Shown: piece by piece, positions 12,963 to 24,642 of the stretch
Layout of the letters: every line of letters starts with the position of its first letter
Numbering within the stretch: position 1 is the first letter of the stretch
DNA from: Cyanoderma ruficeps
Taxonomy: Eukaryota; Chordata; Aves; Passeriformes; Timaliidae
DNA: 64,000 nt
Direction: 5' to 3'
Assembly (NCBI GenBank): GCA_008694505.1
Contig: VZDJ01000843.1
Location: forward strand, 124,001-188,000
Notes under the pieces: generated by a model
Told to the model about the DNA's origin: nothing
Seen by the model: only the letters and a program-made list of their open reading frames with translations
The model's database searches: none
Program-made: the position numbers and the translations under genes

Positions 12963-14639
12963 CCCTTTAACACATCAGTGGTTAGGAAAAGGATAGCTGT
13001 TTTCCATTTAAGTTAGAAGAAGATAATCTGTAGGCAAAGTATTTGCTGATGAAAGAACAAGACATTGTTTGAAACTTTTTTCTTAAGCTAAATTATTTGC
13101 AGAATCATGTTTTGAGAAATGAGGCTGACACATTCTTCTCTGTAAGTATCTGGATTTAATTTTTTCCTTCTTTGCAAACTTGGTTGAAATCTCTAAAATC
13201 TGGCCATTTGTTTCTTATAAACTGTTGGTAATATTCTAGCTTTGTCCTCACCCTGTTGTAGTCTAAAAGGACTGCTGTACTTTCATTTTTGGCTCTTGGG
13301 ATGTTTTAATTTTGAGCTCTCTAAAATATTTCTTCTTCCTCTATTTCCTTCTGGCTCCAGTTTTAAATATATGAGAAATAGAGACATTTTGATAAATGAC
13401 ATGCAATTTTTCTGTTGCTGTTTTGCCAATATATTTTTCTTTACTAACACTGTGACGTTAAATACTTTTCCCCATGTTTTTCTTCATGTTTTCCTATTCC
13501 TGCAAGCCCTGCTTTCTCTGCCATGCTCCAGAGAAAAAGATGTTGTTTCCCCAAAGGATTACTTGAATTATATATATAGTGTAAAACCTGACAATCTCAA
13601 GGTCTGTTTTCTTGTATCAAAAAGCTGATCTTCCTCTGAGCATGCTAGAGAACATATCTGAGTCTTACAGCTACCATAAAAATAAACATGGTGAGAGGCC
13701 TGTCCTTGCTTTCTAATCATCCTGATTAGTTCTTGGTCTTAATTGAAATTGACCATGTGACCTACTAAATTAATGTGCTGTTACATTATGGCAGAAATAA
13801 TAATCTAAAACTATTACTTGGGCAGCTGTCTGATGTTTTGAAAACCTTTTCTTCTATGAGTCATGGAACTGATTTAGCTATTGCTGAATATCCACACTGC
13901 CTAGTGTCCAAATTGTGTTCTATCTGGCATCTTCTGAACAGAGAGCATAGGTACCAACAGAGCAAGAGAAATGGCAATAATTACATCATATCTTTGCTAT
14001 GATATGTAGCTAACAACACAGGATATGGAAATTAATGGACACGTATCAATGCATCCATTTAGATGTCACGTCTTTAAAGCAGGTGGCAGTGCAGGACAGT
14101 TTTCATTCATCATAGATTTTTGCAGATTTTAGATTTTTCCATTTAAAGAATTAGCTCTATCATAAACCCCATGTCTTCATGTTTCTCTCTGTTTTAAAAT
14201 ACATTCTTAGGTAACAGTGTACTTTTGTAGTTTCAGCTGAAGTTCTTGGGATGACAGTCTTTAACTCCAGAGTACATGATCTAACATCTCTCCTTGGCAC
14301 TTGGTTCTCTGAAAAAGTTTGTTATATTATTGTCTGTTTAATCTCAAATTAATTAAGAACTTACTTTGCGTGTCCAGGTTTTATCTGTGCCTCATGGTTA
14401 CATCATGCTTTCTTGACTATGGCAAATTCACTATCTTAATAGAGCAAAGACTTAAGAGAGCTACTCTCCCTTGATGACTCATGTGCAAAGAATAACAAAA
14501 GGACTTGACATAAGAATAAATTATTCTTTAACAGAGACAGTGATTGGTCATGACAGAGATGAAAACTGTGGATAAAATAAAAACAAGCATGTGATGCTCA
14601 TTTCATAAAAATGGTGTAATCAGCATGGCTTTCAAGGGG

Positions 14640-14790
14640 CCAGAAGTCTGTGCAAGTCACGAGGAATCATAATTTGCACAAACCACGTCTTTTTGGTCTT
14701 ATTGACTGTATCTCTTAAGAGCCACAATTATGCAATGCAATTAATCATCAAGAGAGTTTGGGTTTATGGTGCATATTTGAAGTAAACTTT
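14640..14790. promoter_or_regulatory. Candidate conserved non-coding element (ATGCAA/ATTAAT motifs)
   Basis: Contains AATTATGCAATGCAATTAAT near 14725, which combines octamer-like ATGCAA and homeodomain ATTAAT cores, with a further AATTTGCAC block upstream. No repeat similarity is recognised. The call is by motif density only. Confidence 0.22.
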
Positions 14791-16258
14791 TTTAAAACTG
14801 TTGGAACTTTATGTTGTGGACTTTGACTAAGTGCATCAGTAAATGCTTAATTTAAAGGGATTCTGTCACCCTGAAACATAATCCTTTAATTTTTTTTTAA
14901 TTATTATTTGAGAGGAGTCTATCTAGATAAAGAGACTCCTGTCAAGTCCCTTGCCAGCAGTGTGATTTCATGGCCACTCTGCTTTTTTCTTTCTTCAAGG
15001 TGTTTTTCTTTCCAGCAGTCAGGAAGAAAATTAATTGGTATAAAATAAGCATTCTAAAATGTGCAAAATGTAAAATACATTGAGTTAAGCATTTTTCCCA
15101 ATCAGTAATTAATCTTGATGGATCTTGTGTTGTCACCTTGTTTATTAATACTATCGTTATTATTTTTCTAATTTAAGGAATTTCTGAGCCTTCTCACCAT
15201 TCTGACTTACGATTCTTTTGTTAAAACCTACTGCATTCACTAGTTACCTCAGACTTCAGTTTCACATGTACTACATGAAGGATCTTCACAGGACAGCTCC
15301 TGCCTGTCTTGCTGCAGCTGTCCGAGAGGCTGCTGTTTGCCAGCTGTCTGCACCACCTCTGTGGGCAGCTGTTCCAACAGATGCCTCTGTTTTCCCTCTG
15401 TTTAAAGCCCAGCTCCTTCTATTTTAAATCCCTCTTCACCAGAACTAGTATCCTCTCTTTTTAGTGCACAGTGGACAATCCAGGTAGGACATCTAGCTGA
15501 AATGCAGTCTGGCTGGTGTGACATAAATGCTCAGCTGAACCTGAATAATTTCTTTCTGAAATGATCCTCTTTCCTCTGTGCCCTCCCTTCTCACAGCCTG
15601 GCAGATTTTTTACAATGCCTAACTCTGATGTCCTCTGCTTTCAGCCCTTCTTCCCAGAACCAGATTTATCCTCCAATACCTGTGTTCAGCTTACTGTTTC
15701 CCTATATTTTTTATAATTACAGAGTCAGTCTTTGGATTTTTTTCAAGAAATAGATTTTGAACATTTACATGAGTTTCTGTATATCTAAGTGTATTTGTAA
15801 ACACTTCAATATAAGACATTAAGCAGTACTGCCCAGTGTTATTTAATTCTTGTTTTGATCTTGAGTATTTCTAGTAAACGTGTACTGTATTGGTATTGCT
15901 TGCTGTAAACTTGTTTTTGGAGAAGTGTCCATTTCTTTCCTCTTCTAAGTGCCTATTTGATCAGGTGTTTTAACAGTGATTTTCCCAGAGTCAGTGATAT
16001 GACAATGATTTAGTCTTGACAGAGATACTGTGACTAAACTTCCTCCAAAATCAGAGGAGTCATCCCATACAGTTTTTTGTTGGTCAGAGTTGGTGACTTT
16101 GAGGCTCCACAGGCTGTTCCACAGACTTTTATGTCAACACACAAATAAAATACTCTGTTCTTGGAGATTTTTAAAATCTTGGTGAGATCAAATGTTATAA
16201 ATTTATTTTAATGCACTTAAGGTTGTAATAGATAATGTGAAGTTATCATATTCATACA

Positions 16259-16834
16259 TCTTATGGGTAAACTCCGTATATTAATTCGTGCCTGAAAATA
16301 AAGTGATATAAAATTGTGGACAATGACTCAAAGAAAGATTCCAGGAAAGCAAGGGGACATCTGAGAACCGATAAACTGGCAGGATAAAAAAATGAACAAA
16401 TGAAAAGATGCTGCAACTGCGGAGATGAGCCATCAAGTGGTCCTAATGACCTGAAACACCTGCCCGATAAGCCTGATGGGATCAACAGCGGCTTCTGGGA
16501 AATCTCATATGTTCATCAATGCCATCCGGAAAACCTATCCAAGAGACTCGGAATCCCAAAAGAAGACAGGTGAATACCTGTACACAGACCGGTGGACAAA
16601 GGAACCCTGCCTCAGGGAAATTAAAAAGTATAAAATTGAACTCTTGGTGGTGGGACTTTGTGAATGGAGGGGAGACTGATGCACTAGAGGCCTGTCTCAT
16701 GTTCACCCAGTGTTGATTCCCGGGATCGAACTGACCTTTTTCGTGGCTGTAATTTTTTTTTTGTTTTTTTCCGTGTTTGCTGTCATGCGAAAATAAATTT
16801 TATTTTTTTCAATTTGGCTGATTCATTTATAACA
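16259..16834 (+). mobile_element. LTR of an endogenous retrovirus, internal region absent, copy A
   Basis: A 576-bp LTR flanked by the 4-bp duplication TACA (16255-16258 and 16835-16838). It ends TTTATAACA; its first bases are TC where the sister copy has TG, so one terminal base has decayed. A TATA box (TATAAAA, 16629-16635) precedes an AATAAA signal (16792-16797) by about 160 bp, the spacing of an LTR R region. It aligns along its whole length with the minus-strand LTR at 56998-57618, including TATTAATT.GTGCCTGA near the start and GCCTGTCTCA and AATAAATTTTATTTTT near the end. The 4-bp duplication suggests a class I (gamma/epsilon-like) element. No internal viral region lies on either side, so it is most likely a solo LTR. 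Confidence 0.88.
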
Positions 16835-16838
16835 TACA

Positions 16839-19014
16839 TCACATTTATTTCACTAGTAGACGAATCTGAGACCTGTAAGGATGTGGTATTTTTAGTCAAT
16901 TATTCTATGACTTCTTGCCAGTTTAATTGCAGTGATATCCAAGTTGGTTGTTGCAGTTGGGATTGCTGAAAACATGCCTTCTCTTTACTGTTGGCTAAGG
17001 TAGATGTGCTGCCAAAACTCCCAAAGTGTTGACCTGGTGGGGAAATCCCATTTATTTTCTCCACCTGATTGAAGAAGGCAAATTATGCTTCAACTATACT
17101 GTACTTGACAGTGCAGAAAAACACATTGATACCAGATGAAAAACTCCTTCAAAGCAGCATAAATCAGTTTCTGCAACAAAATCCCTCCCTTCTTCCCCCT
17201 TGCCTTCCCCTGCCTTTTTTCATGTAAACTATGCTAGCTTTTCTGGAAATATTTTCAGAGAGATTGTGTATTCTGTGAAAGCTTAGGCTGTGCAAAATAC
17301 CTAAAACTCTTTTACTCTTTGAAGTTCTAGCTTTGCAGTGCCTCTGGTCACCTGGTCAAGGATGTAATGGAAGCTTGATAATATGTTTGAGTAAACCAAT
17401 CAGAAGCAGACTGCCAAAGTAGCAAATAACTAAGTGCTTTTTACCTCTCTTTTTATACATACTGGCGTGCCCAGTAGTATAGGGATATGAGGGCAGAAAA
17501 CCTTCCTTAATTGAAGAGTGAAGTAGATGCCTCAGGGAGTGTTAGGCAAAATGCCTTACAACACAAACTGGGTGTGCTTACTATGAAGTGATGCCATAGC
17601 GACCAGCACGTCTTCTGTAACTCTTGGCATTCCCAAACCAGCTGCTTTTTACACATAACTTCTTGTCACTTGTTTTAGAATCTATCTCATATCACCTGGA
17701 ATGTACTTTTTTAGCACAGTTTCCTCAAATGAGGATAGAAACGTCTGGCATTGGCTTAAACTGTTATTTCTTCCAGCCAACCTCTTGCTGGTAGGAGATG
17801 AAAAGAGCAGTAGTATATTCCCAGTGCTTTTACTGTTTTGTAACACCCTTCATGCCACCCCCTTGCAATACCTGGCAGAGAGTCTGTGAATGAGACTGCA
17901 CATTGGGTCTGGTAGTGCTCTGGAAACTATAACACTCTTCAGATCTTCCTCTGAAGAATTAAGTACTAACACAAAGTGTCATGATTTCAAATGTACTTAG
18001 CACTTTAATGCAAGCAAGCCACATTCCAGATGAAAGTCCTCAAACTCCTCTGCTGGGTGTCTCAACCAGGTGGACTCAGCCTTTGTGTTAACTTACAGAT
18101 ATTTTTTATGTCAATCTACTCTTGCTACCAAAAATGTCTCAGATCTGTTAAAATAAACAAAAAGGAATATTGTTTTAAAAATATAGATAGTAGAATTTGC
18201 AAAATTATTGCAGATTAATAATTTCTAAAAATTAAAAAACAATCTGCTTTAAATAAATGTAACTTTTTTACACCAACATTTAATAAATAATGTCATTGTT
18301 TGATTGACTGGTTTTAAACACAGTAATGGAATAAAATGTACATTTTATTCCATTACAAAACATTGAGTCTGTAGCTTCATTTAGTTACTTTTTGCAGTCC
18401 AGACATTCCCTGCACAGGTATGTACCATTTCTGAAAATAGTTTCTTCTAGACTGCAGTGGACTTATTTCAGACTGCTCTGATGTGGTTAGAACATCCCCC
18501 AGTCATAAGCAGGGTGCTTATGGCACTGAACTAATCCCTGTCTACTGCACCCATCTTGAGGTTTGGAAGTTAATGGCATGAATAACTTAACTATTTTCAA
18601 AGTTATTCCAACTCATCTAATGCTGTAATTCTGTAGTATTTTCTCTTTCCAAAGGTAGCAGCAAGTTCAGTAGCCTGTTGTATGGATACATTTCTTTAAG
18701 AACGTCTTCTGATTAACAGTCAGCCTGCTCTATTGACATTATTCCATGGCTTGCATTTTTGCTGAAAAAGAAAAAAATTCAACCAAACCACAAACCAAAA
18801 GCCATATGTGGAAAAAAATACTGCGGTGACAGTTTTTCCCTTATCTGTTTTGCCGCAAGCTCATAATGAAAATTGTGAAATCATGAGAGGGTGTCCACTT
18901 GCCTTGGAATATCCTCACAGAAGTTTCTATGCTTGTACAGTTGGAGTATCTTGTCCAGTAAAAAATATCCTAAGGTCACATAGTTTTGGATGCTTCTCTG
19001 GGATATTTCTTCAT
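16839..19014. other. Unique intronic sequence
   Basis: No exon or transposon recognised. It includes the perfect palindrome at 18323-18356. Reading frames of at most 62 codons look like chance. Confidence 0.6.
18323..18356. repeat. Perfect 34-bp palindrome
   Basis: GTAATGGAATAAAATGT is followed immediately by its exact reverse complement, with no spacer. The flanking bases (A on both sides) do not extend the pairing. It could extrude as a cruciform or be a transposon or terminal relic. No function is evident. Confidence 0.9.
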
Positions 19015-19420
19015 TGTCTTGGTTTGGGAAGACAGGTATCTACCAGGGAAAGCTGGAGTTTCCCTTGGAATGGAGAATGAAAACCACCCCCCCCCCCGCC
19101 CCCCTTCCTTTTCCAATTATAAATTTGCAGTTAGGCAAAGATTTGGGGATAGGAATAGCAGTTCTTTACTAGTACGTATAACAAAGCAAAACAAAAAGCA
19201 ACTACAGCATTAACAACAAAACAGAACCACGAACCTTGAGGGCTTTTCTTCACAAAAACCCAGGGCAGTTTGGTCTCACTGCCCCTGCAGGACCCTCAAG
19301 AGCATCCAGCTGGAAACAATGGAGAGTCCCGGGCTGGTAGCTGGGACGGCAGGATGTCCCCGGCAGGCAGGGACAGGGTGTCCGGGCAGGGCGGGGTGCA
19401 GGGTCCATCTGGCTTTTTAA
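19015..19420 (-). mobile_element. Truncated passerine-type LTR fragment
   Basis: It begins TGTCTTGGTTTGGGAAGACA at 19015, matching from memory the antisense end of an LTR abundant in songbird introns. The characteristic 'ggagtttcccttggaatgga' block, a C-rich tract and a 'caaagat.tgggga.aggaatagcagttcttta' block follow. The remainder, to about 19420, is GC-rich. No matching right terminus or duplication is seen, so the 5' part of the LTR (right side) is missing. Family name not assigned. Confidence 0.6.
19087..19104. repeat. Poly-C tract
   Basis: Eleven C, one G, then six C. It lies inside the LTR fragment, where related copies also carry a variable C-rich run. Confidence 0.9.
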
Positions 19421-22400
19421 TTTTAAAACAAATATTAGGAACTGTTGCGTGGCTTGGGAGTAGTTAATGTACATATATATCCCTAAAATGACTTGTTCAG
19501 GCTTAGAATATTTTATCGAAGTAAAAATAATACTGTAGAGTTAATTCATTATAAAATCTGTTTTTACAACTATAGTATATTTTTATAATATATTTATATT
19601 AAATATATATTTAATTCTCAAGTAAACCCTGAGGAATTACCTATTTTGCAAATAGTGAAACTTAGCTATAACTTGTCAATTATGAAGTTATTTGTGCTCT
19701 ACTAATTTTTGCTGCTCTGAGGTTAGACACTGGTGTCAGCAAGATGCCATGGTCTAGTTCTCACCACAGCATTACCATTGGTTCTGTAAATAGCTTTAAT
19801 TTTAAATTGTTTAATTTCTGTTTCTGAATTCCCTCTTTTTTAATGGGCACAGTATTTTTTACAGTTGGTATTTTTGAAGATACTTACCTTTTGTGCTTAT
19901 GTTTATGTGAAGCATCCAGATGTGATTTTTGTCTTTTTTTAGACAAACTTTATTTTTAAAAGTAAGAGGAGTGCAGGTTACAAGCAGTAGTGTTGATTGA
20001 AAATTCAAACTACTCATTGCATTAAAGTGCAGAGTTGTCCTCTGTTTTTTATTTATTGCTCTTTGTATTTTTCCTGCTAGTAATAGGCCACTGAATATGC
20101 AAAGTAGATACATAAGAAAACACCATTAACTCCTGTCTGTGATCACCTGAGCCTTACAAGAAAGCTCACTGATTTCTGGGGTTTTTTTTAATCTGTTGCT
20201 GAAGTAAGCAGGCACGGGATAAAGTTCAATCAAAAACAAGGGGAATAAAGGAAGAGCAGGACAGATGGAAAGGAAATTTAGTCCTTTATATACGACACTG
20301 AGCCCAAGGTCATGCAGAATTTGTGGGGCTGAATTTCAAGTACTTTGTCTTACAGCTCTGGCTTAGATTCATGTAGTCCGGTGTGTCTGACCTTCAGCCA
20401 AGGCCCAGCAAACTGGATCACTGTGATCCCTACCTGCAGATAATAAGGTTACTGGTGTTGTCTGTGGCTGTGATTTGATATCTAGCAAGGGCAGCAGTAA
20501 GAGCTGTAGCACTTCTAAGGAAAATTAATTTTTAATTGGAAGTAGGAGAGAAAGATGTGAGACTGTAGCATAGATGAATACACTCTCATGGTCTAAATAG
20601 GTTTGTTAATACTATGCTTGAGCCTGCAGCAGATGGAGCAGCAAAAGAGTGGGAGAGACATATTTTATTTATCGTCGTAGAGTTGAATCTGTTCAGTACA
20701 TAGTCTAACTAGCAGTCCAGCACAGTGGTGAATGAGCATATACTTCATGTTTACAAAACAGAAGCATAGCAAAAATGGGGAAAAGGGATCCCCATTTGAA
20801 GTGTGCCTACAAAAGGACCTGTGCTGACAAAAATGTAGTGCCTTATCTACAGGTTATATAGTTCCACTGACTATTTTTATACATGAGCCTCTATGTGGTC
20901 TTGAACATGAGTTATACTTATTTACAATGTGCAGTTCTCTTGCCCTACCCTTGATAATTTCTGTTAAAAATGATGCACCCACACACCCCGATTTTGGCTC
21001 ATCTCCTGCTTCTCACTGAAGAACTCCCAAACCTTACATCAGTGAGCGTTTTTGCTGCTGTGACTTTTGGGTACTTAGACTGTGAAAGAAATTAGACATC
21101 CTTTAAGTACCTGTACCTCAAGTGTGCTTCAAATGCCAAGAAGCACTAGGAGGGCCCTTCCAGACAAGAGTCTCTAGGTGCTATAGTACTGCCTATTGTA
21201 ATTTGAAATAAGTGTGGTATTCCCTTACAGATGAGTTTTTTGAAAGGAAAATTATTAGACTCTCTGAAAACTCCAATTTGTATTTCAAGAGGCAGATTCC
21301 AGGATGTGTCTCTCCAAATATTTGCAAGATCGTAATCCTGTCTTAAGTGGGCTTTCCTCACCTTTTCTTTTCAGCTTAGAAAAATCCTCTAAGTTTTCTC
21401 GTGACATTTCAGAGAGATACTAGTAGTTAACTTCCACATAAAAACAAAAAAGGAAAGCTGTTGGTATGTGCTCTACCTTTCTCCGTGTAGCAATTAATAG
21501 CTACTAAGTTATAAGTAGCCAGGGTGCTAATTTGGTGGCCTAAAATACTTGAAGTTAAAAGGCTAAATACACTTTTAATATATATGTGTCTAATAAAATA
21601 GTGAAAACCAGTGAATTAAGTCAGCTTCTCTCCTTGTTTTGATGTATTTCTTCAGAAAACAGCCTATTCCAATGCAAAAGGTATTCTTTCAGGCCTCCCT
21701 TCGTCCTCCCAAATCTGTTTTCTTTGCTTATCTACATGAAGGGTATTTTAACTATTTGAGCCATAGATGGTTCAAAATGATACCATTTAGCATCTGAGGT
21801 GGACATCCTTATTCTGGTCCAAGTTTCTTCATAATTTTAAACATTTCTGTAGATTCCTTCTATAGCATGCCTCAGATTGAAAGCAAAGAGATAAAGTAAT
21901 ACAGTATACCTTTGATGTATTTAATTATTTAACTGTATGTTTTTGAAGCCTGTGTCAAGTATATTTGCCTCAGAGCTGGCTGCAGCCTGCTCCTTTAAAG
22001 AATAACTACAGCAGTCTTGTTTTTCCATAGTCTCCTGTGTGTGTGGTGTGTTAATTAGCTGCTGGTTACCCACTGTGTGCCAGCCTGGCTTCATTGTGCC
22101 TGTGGTGTCTGAACCTGGGAATGTTCCAGTTACAGCAGCAGCCACAGGAGCAATTTCAGTTCTGGTTAGTGTCTAGTCACTTTGTTTCAATGATCCTTCC
22201 AGATGACTTGAGAGAACAAAAATATTTCCACACAAGGCACATCACCCTTAGCTAAAGAGAAAGCTACGGGCAACAATTGTGGGGGGGAGGGAGAGGGGAG
22301 GAAGGGGGAAGCTGAAGAAAGCAGTGCTCTCTGGGAAAAAAAAAGTGTGTTTTATTATCTAGAGCGCTGTAATTATTAAACACCTTTGTGATGGCAGAAA

Positions 22401-22435
22401 GTGGAGTTATTCCCATATTTCACGTGAGAAAACAG
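19421..22435. other. Intronic sequence with AT and purine tracts
   Basis: No exon recognised. It holds an AT-rich run at about 19560-19616 and a G/A purine tract at 22281-22311. A TTAATTAGC homeodomain core lies at 22052-22060. Confidence 0.55.
22281..22311 (+). repeat. Polypurine (G/A) tract
   Basis: About 31 bases of uninterrupted purine, beginning with seven G. Such tracts can form triplex or G-rich structures; here it is probably simple low complexity. Confidence 0.8.
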
Positions 22436-22545
22436 TGAGGGCTTGTCTACACAGGGATGTTATGCAGTTGTCTTGTTAGCCAGTACACTGCTGTATTTAA
22501 ACAGCTGTAATTATGCTGGTAGAATTGCCCGGGTGAGACTCCTCT
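22436..22545. mobile_element. Possible ancient amniote DNA-transposon (MITE-like) relic
   Basis: GAGGGCTTGTCTACACAGGG followed by TAATTATGCTGGTAGAATTG resembles, from memory, the GGGCTTGTCTACAC-type terminal sequences of old hAT-like MITEs in reptile and turtle genomes. The matching opposite terminus (GTGTAGACAAGCCC) is not seen, so it would be one end only. Confidence 0.3.
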
Positions 22546-22810
22546 GAGTTGAAACATGCCCTATTCTGGTTTTGAGATGTACTGCTTTGGAAGAAATTTC
22601 AAGTGATCTAAAAAAGGAAAAACAACCCGAATTTCTGGATAAATACAAATGAAGACCAAATAAGTTATACTCAGTAACTATAGCCTTTAAAGCATTTCTC
22701 TCATGCTATATAGCTTTCCTGGCCAGGCAAGCCTTGGCAGGATAGTAAGGGGCTTGTGTCACTGTTTCTTCTGCTTGCTAACACTGTGTTACTATTTCCA
22801 TGTGTCTGCT

Positions 22811-24642
22811 TGTAGTGGTTTTACATTGGCCAAATTCTGTTTTGTCAAATTTAGTAGTGATTTGAGTATCTATTTTCTTTTTTTCTCTGGGAGATGGGAT
22901 TTGGGAGAAAAAGACAAAAGAGGCTTAACTTTAAAATAAACAGATAAATTTTATTAACACAAACTAAAAGAAGAAAAGGACAGGGGAAAAAACCTAAAAC
23001 TTTCAAAACCTTTCATTTTTCCCCACCAGTGTTTACTTTTCTACAAACAACATAGAGACAAACCCTGTGATTTTCAGTCAATTTTACCATTTGAATATAG
23101 TCTTTCATCAATTCTTTATGAGAGGAGTCTCTTTTAGTTTACTATGGAATTTTCTTTCACTGACAGCTTAGAACAGTTCTTTTGCGAGTCGGAACTCTCA
23201 CAGAAACAGCTACCTGGGGAAATCTCTTCCATGTGGTCTCCTCCCATTAGCAGTTTCCCAAGCTGCTTAGGGGTAATAGAAACTCAGGCATCTGGGGTGC
23301 CACCTTTTAAAAATGAGCAACTTCAAAGGCAAGGGCTTCTTCATCTCAAGGAACAGAGATGTTTTTTCACTTCTTTCACTGGCTTAGGGGGCTTCTCATC
23401 TCTCTCTCTCTGTTCAGGCATCTCATGGGACTACAAGAATCACAGACTCCAATGCAATATTATTCAGTCCATCACAAACACCTTTGCTCAAAAATCCACA
23501 AATCATCTCCCCAAATGCATATTTTTCCATGATTTAAAGGATAATCTACCTATAGAGTTCATTTTCATAGTTCAGTAAGAAAGTCCGGCTAGCAGGCAAC
23601 TCCTCCATCTTTCTTCTAATTAGTCTTTCACTCACTCTCTCCATCTCACTGTTATCCTCAGTCTTCTCTATGTTCACTCTGTCTTTCTTTCCTTTTCTGG
23701 GAAGAGCGAAGTCTTAAAAGCTTCATGTTGCCAGGAAAGGCTTAAATTTGCCCAGGCTGTGGTGGTCATGTGGTCTCTGCCAGCTGTGGAAGCTCGAAGC
23801 TCTGCCCAGGGAGGAGGCTGGTGGATGCCTTCTTTTCTACACATTGATTTCAATGGCATGAGCCAGAGCACGACCCAGACACAGGCCGGTCCCTTCTGCC
23901 ACAGCCCCTAGCATGTGGCCAGCACTGCCATTCTGCAGCTTCCTCCTCCCCCCTTGGCAGCCGGCATGGGGAAGAGGGGACACAGCCAGCCTGGGCCACT
24001 GCTCGCAGGGCAGTGGCCCCCAGAGGCCTGGCCAGGCTGGGTGGCCAGGCCCCAAGCCGACATGTCCCCCTCCACCCCAGTCCAGGAGGGGGAAGTGGCA
24101 GGGGACCGGCCGGCCTGGCCACTCCTCGGAGCACTCCTCAGAGCGGCTGCTGGGGTCAGCTGTTCCTTGTCACTGGCCAGAAGGGGAAAAAAGGGGTTGG
24201 CTTGGGCACACTCAGCTTTATATGGGTGTTAGCAAAAGTTGCCTTCAACTCTCTCAGTGGTCAAGCCACCTGCCAATAGAAAGAACTGACCCCTGATAGG
24301 TCCCTGTCCTTTTTAGAACAAAGTGCAAGGGCCTGGCAGAGCAATATTCCATTAACCAAAAAAACAAACTGTATTAACCTGTGACAATAACTACGTGTTA
24401 ACTTTTGGGAAATACACTTATAAAACTTACTATTAAAATTACATACAACTCTTTTTTATTTAAAACAATAAGACTACTTTACTTATAGATATTTTATTAC
24501 AATTATATTTACCTTACTACTAATACTTGCTTTGCTTTTTGAATTTTTTAGTAAATTTTATTTTGCAATTTTTATCAACTTTTATTAAATGTTTACATTT
24601 TTTACTAAAAAGAATGTAGTTTGTTTGCTTTAACCTATGACA
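22811..24642 (-). mobile_element. Long LTR-like element (passerine ERVL-type), minus strand
   Basis: The left edge TGTAGTGGTTTTACA and right edge AACCTATGACA are TG...CA termini. They are flanked by near-identical 5-mers, CTGCT (22806-22810) and CTACT (24643-24647), as expected of an aged 5-bp duplication (ERVL type). A minus-strand AATAAA lies at 22950-22955 near the 3' end. A TATATAAAG-like box lies at about 24216-24226, giving an unusually long R/U5. The interior (for example 'ttgccaggaaaggcttaaat') matches from memory a repeat common in songbird introns. TAACCTRTGACA occurs twice, ending at 24386 and 24642, so the outer 256 bp may be a variable extension or a second element. The reading frames inside (24.0-24.3 kb, GC-rich) are not viral genes. 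Confidence 0.65.

Larger units (their letters stand above)
7501..16254. other. Intronic sequence with AT-rich tracts and two candidate conserved elements
   Basis: No exon or recent transposon is recognised. It contains AT-rich low-complexity tracts at 9448-9545 and 12845-12962 and two homeodomain-motif-rich blocks at 10310-10425 and 14640-14790, listed separately. A 168-codon minus-strand frame at 12080-12586 has no recognisable protein character and is treated as chance. Confidence 0.6.

Noticed and set aside
15230..15430. GC-richer patch with a 69-codon frame
   Set aside because: I considered an old retrocopy, but no recognisable protein emerges in any frame and there is no poly-A tail or target duplication.
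23850..24296. Several overlapping 88-127-codon frames on both strands
   Set aside because: They are open in many frames only because the DNA is GC-rich, and they lie inside the LTR-like element at 22811-24642; none resembles a viral or host protein.
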